From Pinibacter aurantiacus (GTDB lineage: Bacteria; Bacteroidota; Bacteroidia; Chitinophagales; Chitinophagaceae): 64,000 nt of DNA. A program made the position numbers and the translations under genes. Shown piece after piece: positions 26,234 to 34,355 of this stretch. Every line of letters begins with the position of its first letter. Position 1 is the stretch's first letter. The stretch spans positions 124,001 through 188,000 of the forward strand of contig NZ_JAHSPG010000016.1 of NCBI RefSeq assembly GCF_019130065.1. Direction: 5' to 3'. The notes beneath the pieces are model-generated. The model was not told the DNA's origin and ran no database searches. It saw only the letters and a program-made list of their open reading frames with translations.

Positions 26234-26833
26234 ATGCCATCTTACTCTTCTAAATCTCTATTACAACAGTTGAAAACAGACGTTATCGACGTTCTGGAAG
26301 CTGTGCAAAATAACTACGCACATTTACCGGAAAATATGTTGCTCACGCAGCCCGCAGCAGGCAAATGGAGCATTGCCCAGGCAATGGAACATATGAATAC
26401 TTACGGCAGATACTATCTGCTTGCCATTGAAAAAACAATTGATAAAGCTGCTTTGCTCAACAATAAGAACACTGCTTCATTTGTGCCAGGTTGGCTCGGA
26501 GACTATTTTACGAAAATGATGCTAAAGCCTGCGAAAATGAAATCCCCGTCCAAACATATTCCTCCTGCGAAGTTAAATGCAAAAGAAGTGGTGGAAGAGT
26601 TTATGGAACAACAGCGCTATTTGCTTTTGTTGTTGTCCAAAGCTGAGATTATTGATTTAGGTAAATGGAGGATTCCAATTACGCTGACAAAACTCATAAA
26701 ACTTAAACTGGGCGATACTTTCCGCTTTTTAATTGCGCACGAACAGAGACATATGATCCAGATAAGAAATGCTGCAATGGTGTTGGGAGAAAATACTACA
26801 TATACAATTCCAGCAGTCCATCCGGCAATATAA
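26234..26833 (+). CDS. DinB/YfiT-like four-helix metal-binding protein
   Basis: The product has 199 residues. The DinB_2-type pattern is visible: WSIAQAMEHMNTYGRYYLLA contains the first metal-binding His, and FLIAHEQRHMIQIRNA carries the HxxxH-type pair. Members are metal-dependent thiol transferases or hydrolases; the substrate is unknown. It is unrelated to the DNA polymerase also called DinB. Its 3' end overlaps rimM by 38 bases in convergent orientation. Confidence 0.78.
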   Translation: MPSYSSKSLLQQLKTDVIDVLEAVQNNYAHLPENMLLTQPAAGKWSIAQAMEHMNTYGRYYLLAIEKTIDKAALLNNKNTASFVPGWLGDYFTKMMLKPAKMKSPSKHIPPAKLNAKEVVEEFMEQQRYLLLLLSKAEIIDLGKWRIPITLTKLIKLKLGDTFRFLIAHEQRHMIQIRNAAMVLGENTTYTIPAVHPAI

Positions 26834-27311
26834 CATGCACCTTTTTGTTCTTTCGGTCTATTTTTTCGAGCGTATCTGTGTGGATGGGAATAAGTGCTTC
26901 GTTGCCATTCAAATCGATCTTAGCTAGCACCTGGTGCGGTTGTTCGATCACTTCGAGGATCTCACCAAGGTCTTTGCCTTCGTCAATCAGGTGGTAGCCG
27001 AGCAGTGAAACCGGAGCAGACTTGCCGGCATACTTTTGAAAATCTTCTTCGGGAAGCCAAAGTTGTTTTTGTGTGAGTTTTTGAGCGACTTCCTTGTTGT
27101 CAACGCCTTCGAGTTTAATGAACACTTCACTGTCGTTTTTCATTCGGGCCTCCTGGATGAAGTAGGGAAGGAACTCGTCCTTCTTAACCTCTACAAACAG
27201 CACTTCCAGCCCTTTAAGCGCCGTCTTTTTTCCAAGATGATGTTGGAGGACCAATTCTCCTTTAACGCCAAAGGTGGCCACGAATTTGCCGAGAGTGTTA
27301 TAGTTAGTCAT
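26796..27311 (-). CDS. rimM: 16S rRNA processing protein RimM
   Basis: The ATG at 27311 gives 171 residues starting TNYNTLGKFVATFGVKGELV, the RimM N-terminal signature. The PRC-barrel C-terminal part includes SLLGYHLIDEGKDLGEILEV and LIPIHTDTLEKIDRKNKKVH. RimM assists 30S maturation by binding S19. A longer frame starting at 27371 would translate the repeat element and is rejected. It follows rpsP as in other bacteria, but the repeat element and a terminator intervene, and trmD/rplS are absent. Confidence 0.93.
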   Translation of the reverse strand: MTNYNTLGKFVATFGVKGELVLQHHLGKKTALKGLEVLFVEVKKDEFLPYFIQEARMKNDSEVFIKLEGVDNKEVAQKLTQKQLWLPEEDFQKYAGKSAPVSLLGYHLIDEGKDLGEILEVIEQPHQVLAKIDLNGNEALIPIHTDTLEKIDRKNKKVHVILPDGLLELYM

Positions 27312-27312
27312 T

Positions 27313-27380
27313 AATTGAAAGTTGAAAGTTGAAAATTGAAAATGATGAGGGAAAATATTTTCCGTTTTCAACTTTCAATT
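27313..27380. repeat. Word-repeat inverted element (GTTGAAAATTGAAA family)
   Basis: AATTGAAAGTTGAAA at 27313-27327 is mirrored exactly at 27366-27380. The left arm continues with further copies to 27342. It lies between the rimM start codon and the rpsP terminator. Confidence 0.8.
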
Positions 27381-27394
27381 CTCCATTGAAGAAA

Positions 27395-27424
27395 AAAATC
27401 CCGATGATAAATCACCGGGATTTT
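27395..27424 (-). terminator. Terminator after rpsP
   Basis: A 13 bp stem (27395-27407 with 27412-27424) pairs fully on the minus-strand RNA with one G-U wobble and is followed by a T run on that strand. It ends rpsP about 40 bases after the stop, so rimM transcription needs read-through or another promoter. Confidence 0.88.
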
Positions 27425-27447
27425 AATTTTTTTCGCAAAAAATTGAT

Positions 27448-27900
27448 TTATCCTTCAGCACCCGCATCGCCTTCGGCTTTGCGCTCAACTCTCTTTACGA
27501 TTGGTTGTTGTGGTCTTTTGGAAAATCTTGCTTTTCTGTGCTCTTCCTGGCGACGTTTAATTTGAACTTCGTGTTCTTTATGCCAAGCTTCGAATTTAAT
27601 CATAGCAGTAGCATCGTCGAACAAGCCTAATTTAACTCCGCGCAGTAAATGCTTCAGGTACAATACGCCTTTGAAAGACAGGATTCTGCGAACAGTGTCA
27701 GTTGGTTGAGCACCTTTGTGCAACCAGTCAAGCGCTTTTTGGCGATCGAGCTGTACTGTAGCAGGAACTGTTTGTGGGTTGTAAGTACCGATTTTTTGGA
27801 TGAATTTACCATCTCTTGGTGCACGTGCATCAGCTACCACTACAAAATAGAATGGTCTTTTCTTTGAGCCGTGACGTTGAAGTCTCATTTTTACTGGCAT
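27448..27900 (-). CDS. rpsP: 30S ribosomal protein S16
   Basis: The product has 150 residues. The first 80 are S16 ([20 protein letters not shown], then [10 protein letters not shown] and [12 protein letters not shown]). The C-terminus is extended by about 65 Lys/Glu-rich residues, which is usual in this phylum. It heads the rpsP-rimM pair next to ffh. Confidence 0.97.
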   Translation of the reverse strand: MPVKMRLQRHGSKKRPFYFVVVADARAPRDGKFIQKIGTYNPQTVPATVQLDRQKALDWLHKGAQPTDTVRRILSFKGVLYLKHLLRGVKLGLFDDATAMIKFEAWHKEHEVQIKRRQEEHRKARFSKRPQQPIVKRVERKAEGDAGAEG

Positions 27901-27955
27901 CTTAAATAGAAATTTAAATGCTTGAACAAATAGGGTTTACTCTTTTCAAGGATTG

Positions 27956-27986
27956 CAAAAATACCAATCCTTTTCGTTTTAGCAAA
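27956..27986 (-). promoter_or_regulatory. Promoter of rpsP
   Basis: On the minus strand TTTG (27986-27983) is followed by 19 bases and TATTTTTG (27963-27956), a full Bacteroidota-type promoter. It lies 55 bases before the rpsP start. A second TAAATTTG overlaps the -33 element. Confidence 0.7.
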
Positions 27987-28012
27987 TTTAATAAATGCTA
28001 AGAATTTTCTAA

Positions 28013-28128
28013 ATAGTTGTTTGATTTTTAGTTGATAGTTGTTAGGCTTGATTATCAACCAGTCAACCGTATTTTGCAATTTTCCGTTGCGACAAATCTA
28101 ACAACCAATAACCATCAGCTAACAACTT
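28013..28128. repeat. Word-repeat inverted element (GTTAGTTGATAGTTG family)
   Basis: The left arm (TAGTTGATAGTTGTTAGG at 28029-28046) and the right arm (CTAACAACCAATAACCATCA..., 28098-28127) match imperfectly. The right arm ends at the ffh stop codon at 28127. Confidence 0.7.
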
Positions 28129-29449
28129 ATTTCTTACCAAACCCGCCCATGCGGCCCATTGGCATTTTATTCATCATCTTCATCATGCTCTTCATTTGTT
28201 CGAATTGTTTCATGAAGGCATTTACATCTGCAAGTTCCTTGCCACTTCCTTTAGCGATCCTTGTGCGGCGACTTAGATTGATAGAATCTGGGTTCGCTCT
28301 TTCGTGAGGAGTCATTGAATTGATCATTGCTTCAATTCCTTTAAACGCATCATCGCTGATCTCAATATCCTTAATGGCTTTACCCACGCCAGGAATCATA
28401 CCCATCAAATCTTTCAGGTTACCCATTTTTTTGATCTGGTCCAATTGCTGTTTAAAGTCTTCAAAATCAAACTGATTTTTACGGATCTTTTTTTCCAGCT
28501 TCTTGGCTTGTACCTCATCGTACTGCGCCTGCGCTTTTTCCACAAGGGTAGTGATATCACCCATGCCCAGGATACGCTGTGCCATCCTTTCAGGATAAAA
28601 CACATCCAGCGTGTCCATTTTTTCACCGCTGCTGATGAATTTAATAGGTTTATCTACCGTGTATTTGATGGAAAGAGCAGCACCACCACGAGTATCACCG
28701 TCAAGTTTTGTAAGAACAACGCCGCTAAAGTTCAATCTGTCGTTAAACGCTTTTGCAGTGTTTACGGCATCCTGACCGGTCATTGAGTCCACTACGAAAA
28801 GGATTTCCTGAGGGTTTACAGCATTTTTTACATTTGCCACCTCGGTCATCATCACTTCGTCAACTGCCAAACGACCGGCTGTATCTATGATCAGAACGTT
28901 CTTATTTCTTGTTTTGGCTTCTTTTACAGCGTTTTGTGCAATGGAAACGGCGTCTTTGTTTTCAGGCTCGCTGTACACATCCACACCTATCTGGCCACCA
29001 AGTACTTTCAACTGGTCGATCGCCGCAGGTCTGTAAATGTCAGCTGCCACCAACATAGGGGAGAAGCCTTTTTTGCCTTTCAGGTAGTTGGCCAGTTTTC
29101 CGCTGAAAGTTGTTTTACCCGAACCCTGCAATCCAGCGATCAAAATGATGGCAGGATTGCCTTTGGCATTGAGTTCCACCTCGTTACCACCCATTAATTC
29201 GGTTAGCTCATCCTTTACAATTTTGGTCATCAATTGACCAGGACTGATAGCTGTGATAACTTTTTCGCCAAGTACCGCGTCTTTTACTTTATCGGTAAAT
29301 TCTTTGGCAATTTTATAGTTAACGTCGGCATCGATCAATGCACGGCGAATTTCTTTTACAGTAGCCGCAATATTAAGTTCCGTAATCCTGCCTTCACCTT
29401 TCAAACTCTTAAAGGCCGAATCAAGCCGTTCGCTTAATGACTCAAACAT
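28127..29449 (-). CDS. ffh: Signal recognition particle protein Ffh
   Basis: This 440-residue GTPase has the N domain (about 1-85) and the G domain with the P-loop GLQGSGKTTFSGKLA and motifs DTAGRLAVDE and TKLDGDTRGGAALS. The M domain ends in a Met-rich tail (MKSMMKMMNKMPMGRMGG). It binds 4.5S RNA and signal peptides and delivers ribosomes to FtsY. It is next to rpsP, as in many genomes. Confidence 0.97.
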   Translation of the reverse strand: MFESLSERLDSAFKSLKGEGRITELNIAATVKEIRRALIDADVNYKIAKEFTDKVKDAVLGEKVITAISPGQLMTKIVKDELTELMGGNEVELNAKGNPAIILIAGLQGSGKTTFSGKLANYLKGKKGFSPMLVAADIYRPAAIDQLKVLGGQIGVDVYSEPENKDAVSIAQNAVKEAKTRNKNVLIIDTAGRLAVDEVMMTEVANVKNAVNPQEILFVVDSMTGQDAVNTAKAFNDRLNFSGVVLTKLDGDTRGGAALSIKYTVDKPIKFISSGEKMDTLDVFYPERMAQRILGMGDITTLVEKAQAQYDEVQAKKLEKKIRKNQFDFEDFKQQLDQIKKMGNLKDLMGMIPGVGKAIKDIEISDDAFKGIEAMINSMTPHERANPDSINLSRRTRIAKGSGKELADVNAFMKQFEQMKSMMKMMNKMPMGRMGGFGKK

Positions 29450-29474
29450 ATTTTTCTCTATTTTCTAAAATGAA

Positions 29475-29502
29475 AAGGTGAATGTAACGATACATTCACC
29501 TT
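29475..29502 (-). promoter_or_regulatory. Stem-loop at the 5' end of the ffh transcript
   Basis: AAGGTGAATGTA (29475-29486) and its exact inverted copy (29491-29502) form a 12 bp stem with a four-base loop. It lies 26 bases before the ffh start and directly downstream of the proposed -7 box. The same hairpin, followed by TTTTCATTTT on the minus strand, could also terminate rpoD transcription. Confidence 0.7.
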
Positions 29503-29513
29503 AATTAAGTTTG

Positions 29514-29521
29514 CAAATATA
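29514..29521 (-). promoter_or_regulatory. -7 box for ffh
   Basis: On the minus strand TATATTTG matches TAnnTTTG exactly. A start about six bases downstream would put the 12 bp hairpin at the extreme 5' end of the mRNA. Confidence 0.55.
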
Positions 29522-29529
29522 AATTTTAA

Positions 29530-29556
29530 TTGAAGATGGAAAATTGAAAGTTGAAA
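29530..29556. repeat. Single arm of the GTTGAAAATTGAAA family
   Basis: GGAAAATTGAAAGTTGAAAA and a few more bases match the arms at 22397 and 14765. A partial inverted remnant (TCATTTTCC) follows at 29571-29579. Confidence 0.55.
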
Positions 29557-29670
29557 ATGGGATTGTCTCAATCATTTTCCGCCACTCAATCAATTAGGTA
29601 TAAAAGGAATACGAAAGCTTTTTGAAAGCTTTTTCGGGTAAATTTTTTCTATAGAATATTGTCTTTTGGG

Positions 29671-30540
29671 TTAAACTCCCAGGTAGCTACGCAAAACTTT
29701 AGACCTGGAGTTCGATTTTAATTTAGTGATCGCTTTGTCCTTGATCTGGCGGACGCGTTCGCGTGTCAAGCAGAACTTTTCGCCGATATCTTCAAGACTC
29801 ATTGGGTGATCTACACCAATTCCAAAGAAAAAGCAAATAACTTCTTTCTGGCGTTCGGTAAGCGCTTTTAAAGAACGGTCGATCTCTTGTTTTAAAGATT
29901 CGTCGTGCTCAATGCGTTTTTCGGTTCTTTCGGCGTTGGGGTTTTCAAGCACATCAATCAGTGTATTGTCTTCGCCTTCAGAAAGAGGAGTATCCATGCT
30001 TACGTGGCGGGCAGAAACGCCGAGCGTTGATGATACTTCATCAATATCGAGTTCCAGCATTTCAGCCAGTTCTTCTGGTGATGGCTCACGTTCGTATTCC
30101 TGTTCAAGCTGCGAAAATGCTTTTTGAATGCGGTTTGTCAAACCAACCTTGTTAAGTGGTAAACGAACGATTCGTGATTGTTCTGCAAGAGCTTGTAAAA
30201 TACTTTGGCGGATCCACCAAACGGCGTAAGAGATGAATTTAAAGCCGCGTGTTTCATCGAAACGTTGGGCTGCTTTTATGAGGCCGAGGTTGCCTTCGTT
30301 AATCAGGTCGGGAAGGGATAAACCCTGGTTCTGGTACTGTTTTGCAACGGATACAACAAAACGGAGGTTTGCTTTGGTAAGTCTGTCGAGTGCCCTTTGA
30401 TCGCCTTCTTTAATCAGGCGGGCCAAACGGACCTCTTCTTCGGGACTGATCAATTCTACCTTACCAATCTCCTGGAGATATTTCTCCAGACTTTGTGATT
30501 CACGATTGGTGATAGATTTCGTGATTTTGAGTTGTCGCAT
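29671..30540 (-). CDS. rpoD: Primary RNA polymerase sigma factor, RpoD/SigA type
   Basis: The ATG at 30540 gives 289 residues starting [20 protein letters not shown], the usual Bacteroidota housekeeping sigma start; an ATG two codons earlier is possible. Region 1.1 is absent. Region 2 reads [20 protein letters not shown] and [19 protein letters not shown]. Region 3 starts [14 protein letters not shown]. Region 4 has [20 protein letters not shown]. It should read the TAnnTTTG promoters noted in this window. Confidence 0.96.
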   Translation of the reverse strand: MRQLKITKSITNRESQSLEKYLQEIGKVELISPEEEVRLARLIKEGDQRALDRLTKANLRFVVSVAKQYQNQGLSLPDLINEGNLGLIKAAQRFDETRGFKFISYAVWWIRQSILQALAEQSRIVRLPLNKVGLTNRIQKAFSQLEQEYEREPSPEELAEMLELDIDEVSSTLGVSARHVSMDTPLSEGEDNTLIDVLENPNAERTEKRIEHDESLKQEIDRSLKALTERQKEVICFFFGIGVDHPMSLEDIGEKFCLTRERVRQIKDKAITKLKSNSRSKVLRSYLGV

Positions 30541-30853
30541 GCTCATAGGTGAGGTTTTTTATCTAAAGCTGTTTTGGTTATGAAAGGTATATTTTAAAAA
30601 AATTATGGTTAAGTTTTTGCTACTCACAAAGTGTCTTTCTCCACTCCTCCCTATGCATTAGCAATTTAACAAATATTATTACACCACCCAAAAAATCTAT
30701 TTTCCATGGTATTTTTCCGAAAAATTAGAAAAAATACGTTGTGTAACCATATGAAAACTAATTTCTAGTAAAATTTATTGTGCAAATCTCTTTTCTACAT
30801 TAATTATTTTTCTATTATTGCGCATTGGTAATTTTTTGAATTGAATAAGGTAG
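30541..30853. other. Divergent intergenic region, rpoD / START-like gene
   Basis: This is 313 bases, very AT-rich with several near-matches to TAnnTTTG but no exact one. I found no ORF with coding character. It must contain the promoters of rpoD and of the 30854 gene. Confidence 0.4.
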
Positions 30854-31234
30854 ATGAGCAAAAAACAAATTTTTACACTAGAGTATCCCGTTAGGTGTTC
30901 ACCATCGATACTCTTTGAATTCCTGAGCACGGCCTCCGGGTTACAGGAATGGTTCGCAGATAAAGTGGATGAAAGAGATAATATTTTTAGCTTTTCATGG
31001 AACGGTTCTGTAGAAAAAGCCGACGTTGTGGAAAGTGAGGAAGAAAGTTTCATTCGTTTTCACTGGCAACATGCGCCGGCTGAAGAATACTTTGAATTTC
31101 GCATTGAAAAATCTGAAGTAAGCAATCAAACGATTTTGGTTGTGAAGGATTTTGCAGACAAAAAAGACATTAAGGACCAAAGCCAACTTTGGAGCTACCA
31201 GGTTAAGGACCTGCTGCATCGTATTGGAAGTTAA
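30854..31234 (+). CDS. START-like (SRPBCC) domain protein
   Basis: This 126-residue protein follows the SRPBCC fold pattern: an initial strand (KKQIFTLEYPVRCSPSILFE), then the helix LSTASGLQEWFADKVDE, and a long C-terminal helix (QSQLWSYQVKDLLHRI). It probably binds a hydrophobic ligand in a cavity. It is of a type seen widely in Bacteroidota. No pathway is evident. Confidence 0.72.
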   Translation: MSKKQIFTLEYPVRCSPSILFEFLSTASGLQEWFADKVDERDNIFSFSWNGSVEKADVVESEEESFIRFHWQHAPAEEYFEFRIEKSEVSNQTILVVKDFADKKDIKDQSQLWSYQVKDLLHRIGS

Positions 31235-31244
31235 TTAATAAAAT

Positions 31245-31280
31245 AAAAAGCGGTAAAGCTTTAAAGCTTTACTACTTTTT
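31245..31280. terminator. Bidirectional terminator
   Basis: GTAAAGCT (31253-31260) pairs with AGCTTTAC (31265-31272), with flanking AAAAAG/CTTTTT extending the stem. It overlaps the stop codon of the minus-strand gene and follows the START-like gene. Confidence 0.7.
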
Positions 31281-31884
31281 ATAAAAGCGTAAGCATTTCG
31301 ATTGAAGAAGTTTCCAATTGTTTCTCTGCAATAGACCATTCTTTAAGAGGAGATTTTACTGCAAGTTTTATAAAATTATTTTTCTCCAAAACATCTGACA
31401 ACGCGGTTTTGCTGTAATCTTTCAGCAAAGAATAATTCCTGCTGTCGATATTGTGAGCCCATTCGTTTCCCTCTGTAGACAAATAAAATTGCTTTGCCGC
31501 TAAGTGTTCAAATCGATCAAGAATACTTTCTGCGACTTTGTGCCTGTGTTCACCGCGCACATGTAGGGTGGTGCTGAAATAATTTCCCCACCAGAAAAAA
31601 TTTCTTACTGCCACAATTTCTTCTCTCGTAAAAAAACGCGGATAGTCCAACATTACATAAGGCAGTTCTTCATACTTTTCTCCTTTTGAAATTTTGGGGT
31701 TATTGATTGAGCAAACTGCCGGAAGTGTGTGCTGGCGTGCGTTAATGTGATTATGCAACTGATGTGCAACATTGCCAAACATCGCGTAAACTTTCTCAAT
31801 TATGGCATTCTTTGTTAAAATCCACCCGCTATTTTGAACTAACTGCAATTCATCTTCCGAAAGCATTATTTTTGTTGCGCTCAT
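31279..31884 (-). CDS. Conserved-looking protein of unknown function
   Basis: The product has 201 residues, with no signal peptide or membrane segment. Distinctive stretches are LPYVMLDYPRFFTREEIVAV and FFWWGNYFSTTLHVRGEHR, rich in aromatic residues. The end is Ser/Leu-rich. No family is recognised. The upstream region has TATCTTTA (near TAnnTTTG) four bases before the ATG, so the mRNA may be almost leaderless. It is divergent from the LptF/G permease, only 34 bases away. Confidence 0.55.
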   Translation of the reverse strand: MSATKIMLSEDELQLVQNSGWILTKNAIIEKVYAMFGNVAHQLHNHINARQHTLPAVCSINNPKISKGEKYEELPYVMLDYPRFFTREEIVAVRNFFWWGNYFSTTLHVRGEHRHKVAESILDRFEHLAAKQFYLSTEGNEWAHNIDSRNYSLLKDYSKTALSDVLEKNNFIKLAVKSPLKEWSIAEKQLETSSIEMLTLL

Positions 31885-31918
31885 AGCATAAAGATATTCA
31901 CGAATTTATTTACGGCCC

Positions 31919-33346
31919 GTGATAAAAAAATTAGACAAACTAATCGTTAAAGCCTTCGTAGGACCATTTATTGCCACCCTTTTTATTACATCATTCGTAT
32001 TGGTGCTGCAGTTTTTCTGGCTGTATATCGACGATATTGTTGGCAAGGGTATTGATATTCTTACCATTCTTAAATTCGTGATGTATGTGGCTGCAACGGT
32101 AGTTCCGCTTGCATTGCCGCTGGCTGTTTTGCTTTCCTCTATTATGACTTTTGGTAACCTTGGCGAAACCTTTGAATTGGTTGCCATCAAATCTGCCGGT
32201 ATTCCACTGCTTAGGTTTATGCGGCCGCTTTTTGTTACAACGATGTTTATTTGCGGCGTCGCGTTCATGTTCAACAACTACATCATTCCTGTTTGTAACC
32301 TTCGTTTCAACAGATTGAAATATGATATTATCAACAAAAAACCTGCATTTGATTTAAAGGAAGGTTCGTTCTACACCAGCATTCCGGGTTATGCGATCAA
32401 AGTGGGTAAGAAGGAAAAAGATGACTCCACTGTAACAAATGTTGTTATCTACGAAAAAGATTATAACCTGCAGGACAATTTTATCGTTGCGGAAAAAGGT
32501 GTGATCACTTTGTCGCCTGACAAAAGGTTCATGATATTTAAATTTAAAAACGGCTGGCGATACCAGGAAAGGGGAAGCCGTGGCGGCGGTACGGAATATA
32601 TAAGACTGGGCTTCAAGGAATTTCAGAAATCATTTGACATGAGCTCGTTTATGTTTAACAACACGAGCGACAGTGCATTCAAGAACAACTGGCAAATGTT
32701 GAGTGTGCGACAACTTTCGATATCTATTGATTCAGTTAACAAAATGATTGACCATCAGAGGAAAATAACCGCTATGAATTACCTGCCGTTTGCCAAGTAT
32801 GTAGACTCTGGCTGGGCAAAAGTTGACTCGGTGAAAAAAGTGAAATCTATCAAAGACATCATTCCGGATAGTGCATGGACCTCTACGAACGACAGATTGG
32901 TTTCCCAGGCGACAGGCATTAAATCCACTATCGAAAGTATGCTTCCTGCGTATGATGATAAGCGTAAGGAACTGCGTTATTATAAAATTGGCTGGCACCA
33001 GAAGTATTCTATGTCCCTTGCCTGTCTTGTTTTGTTTCTTATTGGTGCGCCACTTGGCTCCATCATAAGAAAAGGAGGGATTGGAACGCCTTTGGTTTTC
33101 GCTGTGATATTCTTCGTGGTCTTTTTTCTTTTGAACAATTTTGGTCAAAAGTTTGTAAAAGAGGACGTGCTGAGTCCGTTCGTAGGAATGTGGATGGCAA
33201 CATTCATTCTCGTGCCGATCGGGGTGTTCTTAACTTATAAGGCAATGCGGGATTCCCAGTTATTCAACAAGGAGTTTTATCACAGAATACTTAAAAATAT
33301 TGGTCCTTACCTGGAGAAATTGAGGCGCGGAAAAAAGGAGGCGTAG
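31919..33346 (+). CDS. LptF/LptG-family permease
   Basis: The start is GTG at 31919, which keeps the N-terminus KKLDKLIVKAFVGPFIATLF. The 475 residues have three N-terminal helices, a periplasmic beta-jellyroll (about 130-240), a long Lys/Ser-rich insert (about 260-345) and three C-terminal helices with GAPLGSIIRKGGIGTPLVFA. With LptB it extracts lipopolysaccharide from the inner membrane. The insert makes it longer than the roughly 360-residue E. coli proteins. Confidence 0.88.
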   Translation: MIKKLDKLIVKAFVGPFIATLFITSFVLVLQFFWLYIDDIVGKGIDILTILKFVMYVAATVVPLALPLAVLLSSIMTFGNLGETFELVAIKSAGIPLLRFMRPLFVTTMFICGVAFMFNNYIIPVCNLRFNRLKYDIINKKPAFDLKEGSFYTSIPGYAIKVGKKEKDDSTVTNVVIYEKDYNLQDNFIVAEKGVITLSPDKRFMIFKFKNGWRYQERGSRGGGTEYIRLGFKEFQKSFDMSSFMFNNTSDSAFKNNWQMLSVRQLSISIDSVNKMIDHQRKITAMNYLPFAKYVDSGWAKVDSVKKVKSIKDIIPDSAWTSTNDRLVSQATGIKSTIESMLPAYDDKRKELRYYKIGWHQKYSMSLACLVLFLIGAPLGSIIRKGGIGTPLVFAVIFFVVFFLLNNFGQKFVKEDVLSPFVGMWMATFILVPIGVFLTYKAMRDSQLFNKEFYHRILKNIGPYLEKLRRGKKEA

Positions 33347-33421
33347 GGTATCGCGAAAAGGTTTTAAGGTTAAACTTTTAGCGGTATAATTTTTTATATA
33401 ACTGACTGGTTTTAAATAATT

Positions 33422-33429
33422 AATTTTGA
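33422..33429 (+). promoter_or_regulatory. -7 box for the superoxide dismutase gene
   Basis: TAATTTTG is an exact TAnnTTTG match ending 15 bases before the ATG, implying a leader of about ten bases. Confidence 0.5.
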
Positions 33430-33444
33430 GCAAACTTTCCTAGC

Positions 33445-34206
33445 ATGAAACAATCATCCCGCCGGACATTCATAAAAGATTCAGCAAAAACTACAGTTAT
33501 TTTAGGTGTTGGCGCCATGGTAGGCGGTTCTATCATTGAAGGATGCGGACCAGGCAAGAAAACTGCTGCTACTGTTCCTTCAAAAATTAAAACACCTTTT
33601 GATCAACAACCTTTACCATACTCGTACGCAGCGTTGGAGCCATATATTGATGCGATGACGATGGAAATACACTACACAAAACACGCAGCAGGATATACAA
33701 AAAACCTGAAAGATGCGGCGCAGGCAGAAGGCGTTACAGATACATCGTCCGTTGAAAACGTACTGGCAAATATTTCCAAATATTCCACCAAAATGCGCAA
33801 CAATGCGGGTGGCCACTATAATCATGAGCTTTTTTGGAAAAGCATGAAAACAAATGGAGGCGGCACTCCTTCCGGCGCTTTACTTACTGCTATTGAGACC
33901 AAATTCAAATCTTTCGCTGACTTTAAAACAGCGTTTAATGATGCTGCCAAGGGCCGCTTCGGAAGCGGTTGGGCATGGGTAATCGTAAACAACAACAAGG
34001 ACCTTGAAATAACTTCCACTCCAAACCAGGATAACACTTTGATGGATATTTCTGAAAAGAAGGGTATTCCGCTTTTGGGTCTTGATGTTTGGGAACATGC
34101 TTACTATTTAAAATATCAAAACAAACGTCCCGACTACATTGAAAACTGGTGGAACGTGGTAAACTGGCAATTTGTCCAGGATAGATATCAGACGATTGTT
34201 GGGTAG
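33445..34206 (+). CDS. Superoxide dismutase (Fe/Mn), exported
   Basis: This 253-residue protein has an N-terminal twin-arginine signal (SSRRTFIKDSA) and a lipobox-like site ending at Cys34 (GGSIIEGC). A linker leads to the SOD fold. The four metal ligands are His76 (MEIHYTKHA), His127 (GGHYNHELFW), Asp214 and His218 (GLDVWEHAYYLKY). It converts superoxide to peroxide. The signal implies a folded, metal-loaded enzyme sent through Tat and held at a membrane as a lipoprotein, whereas most SodA/SodB are cytoplasmic. Confidence 0.9.
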   Translation: MKQSSRRTFIKDSAKTTVILGVGAMVGGSIIEGCGPGKKTAATVPSKIKTPFDQQPLPYSYAALEPYIDAMTMEIHYTKHAAGYTKNLKDAAQAEGVTDTSSVENVLANISKYSTKMRNNAGGHYNHELFWKSMKTNGGGTPSGALLTAIETKFKSFADFKTAFNDAAKGRFGSGWAWVIVNNNKDLEITSTPNQDNTLMDISEKKGIPLLGLDVWEHAYYLKYQNKRPDYIENWWNVVNWQFVQDRYQTIVG

Positions 34207-34207
34207 A

Positions 34208-34342
34208 AAGTTTTGAGTAATAAGTTATAAGTAGTACGTTTTAAGTAATGATAACAAGTGTGTCATTATGCAACTTCCTTATTATAACAGACGAAGCTTA
34301 CAACCCGGAACCTACTACTTACAACTTATAACGTACAACTTT
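34208..34342. repeat. Word-repeat inverted element (AAGTTATAAGTAGTACG family)
   Basis: 34208-34239 (AAAGTTTTGAGTAATAAGTT...) is mirrored at 34311-34342 with about six mismatches in 32. It starts two bases after the SOD stop and ends 13 bases before the TTG start of the transporter gene. Confidence 0.75.
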
Positions 34343-34355
34343 AAACTCGATTCAC

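Noticed and set aside
27312-27371. N-terminal extension of rimM by 20 codons
   Set aside because: The added residues come from the TTGAAA words on the minus strand. The conserved RimM start is at 27311.
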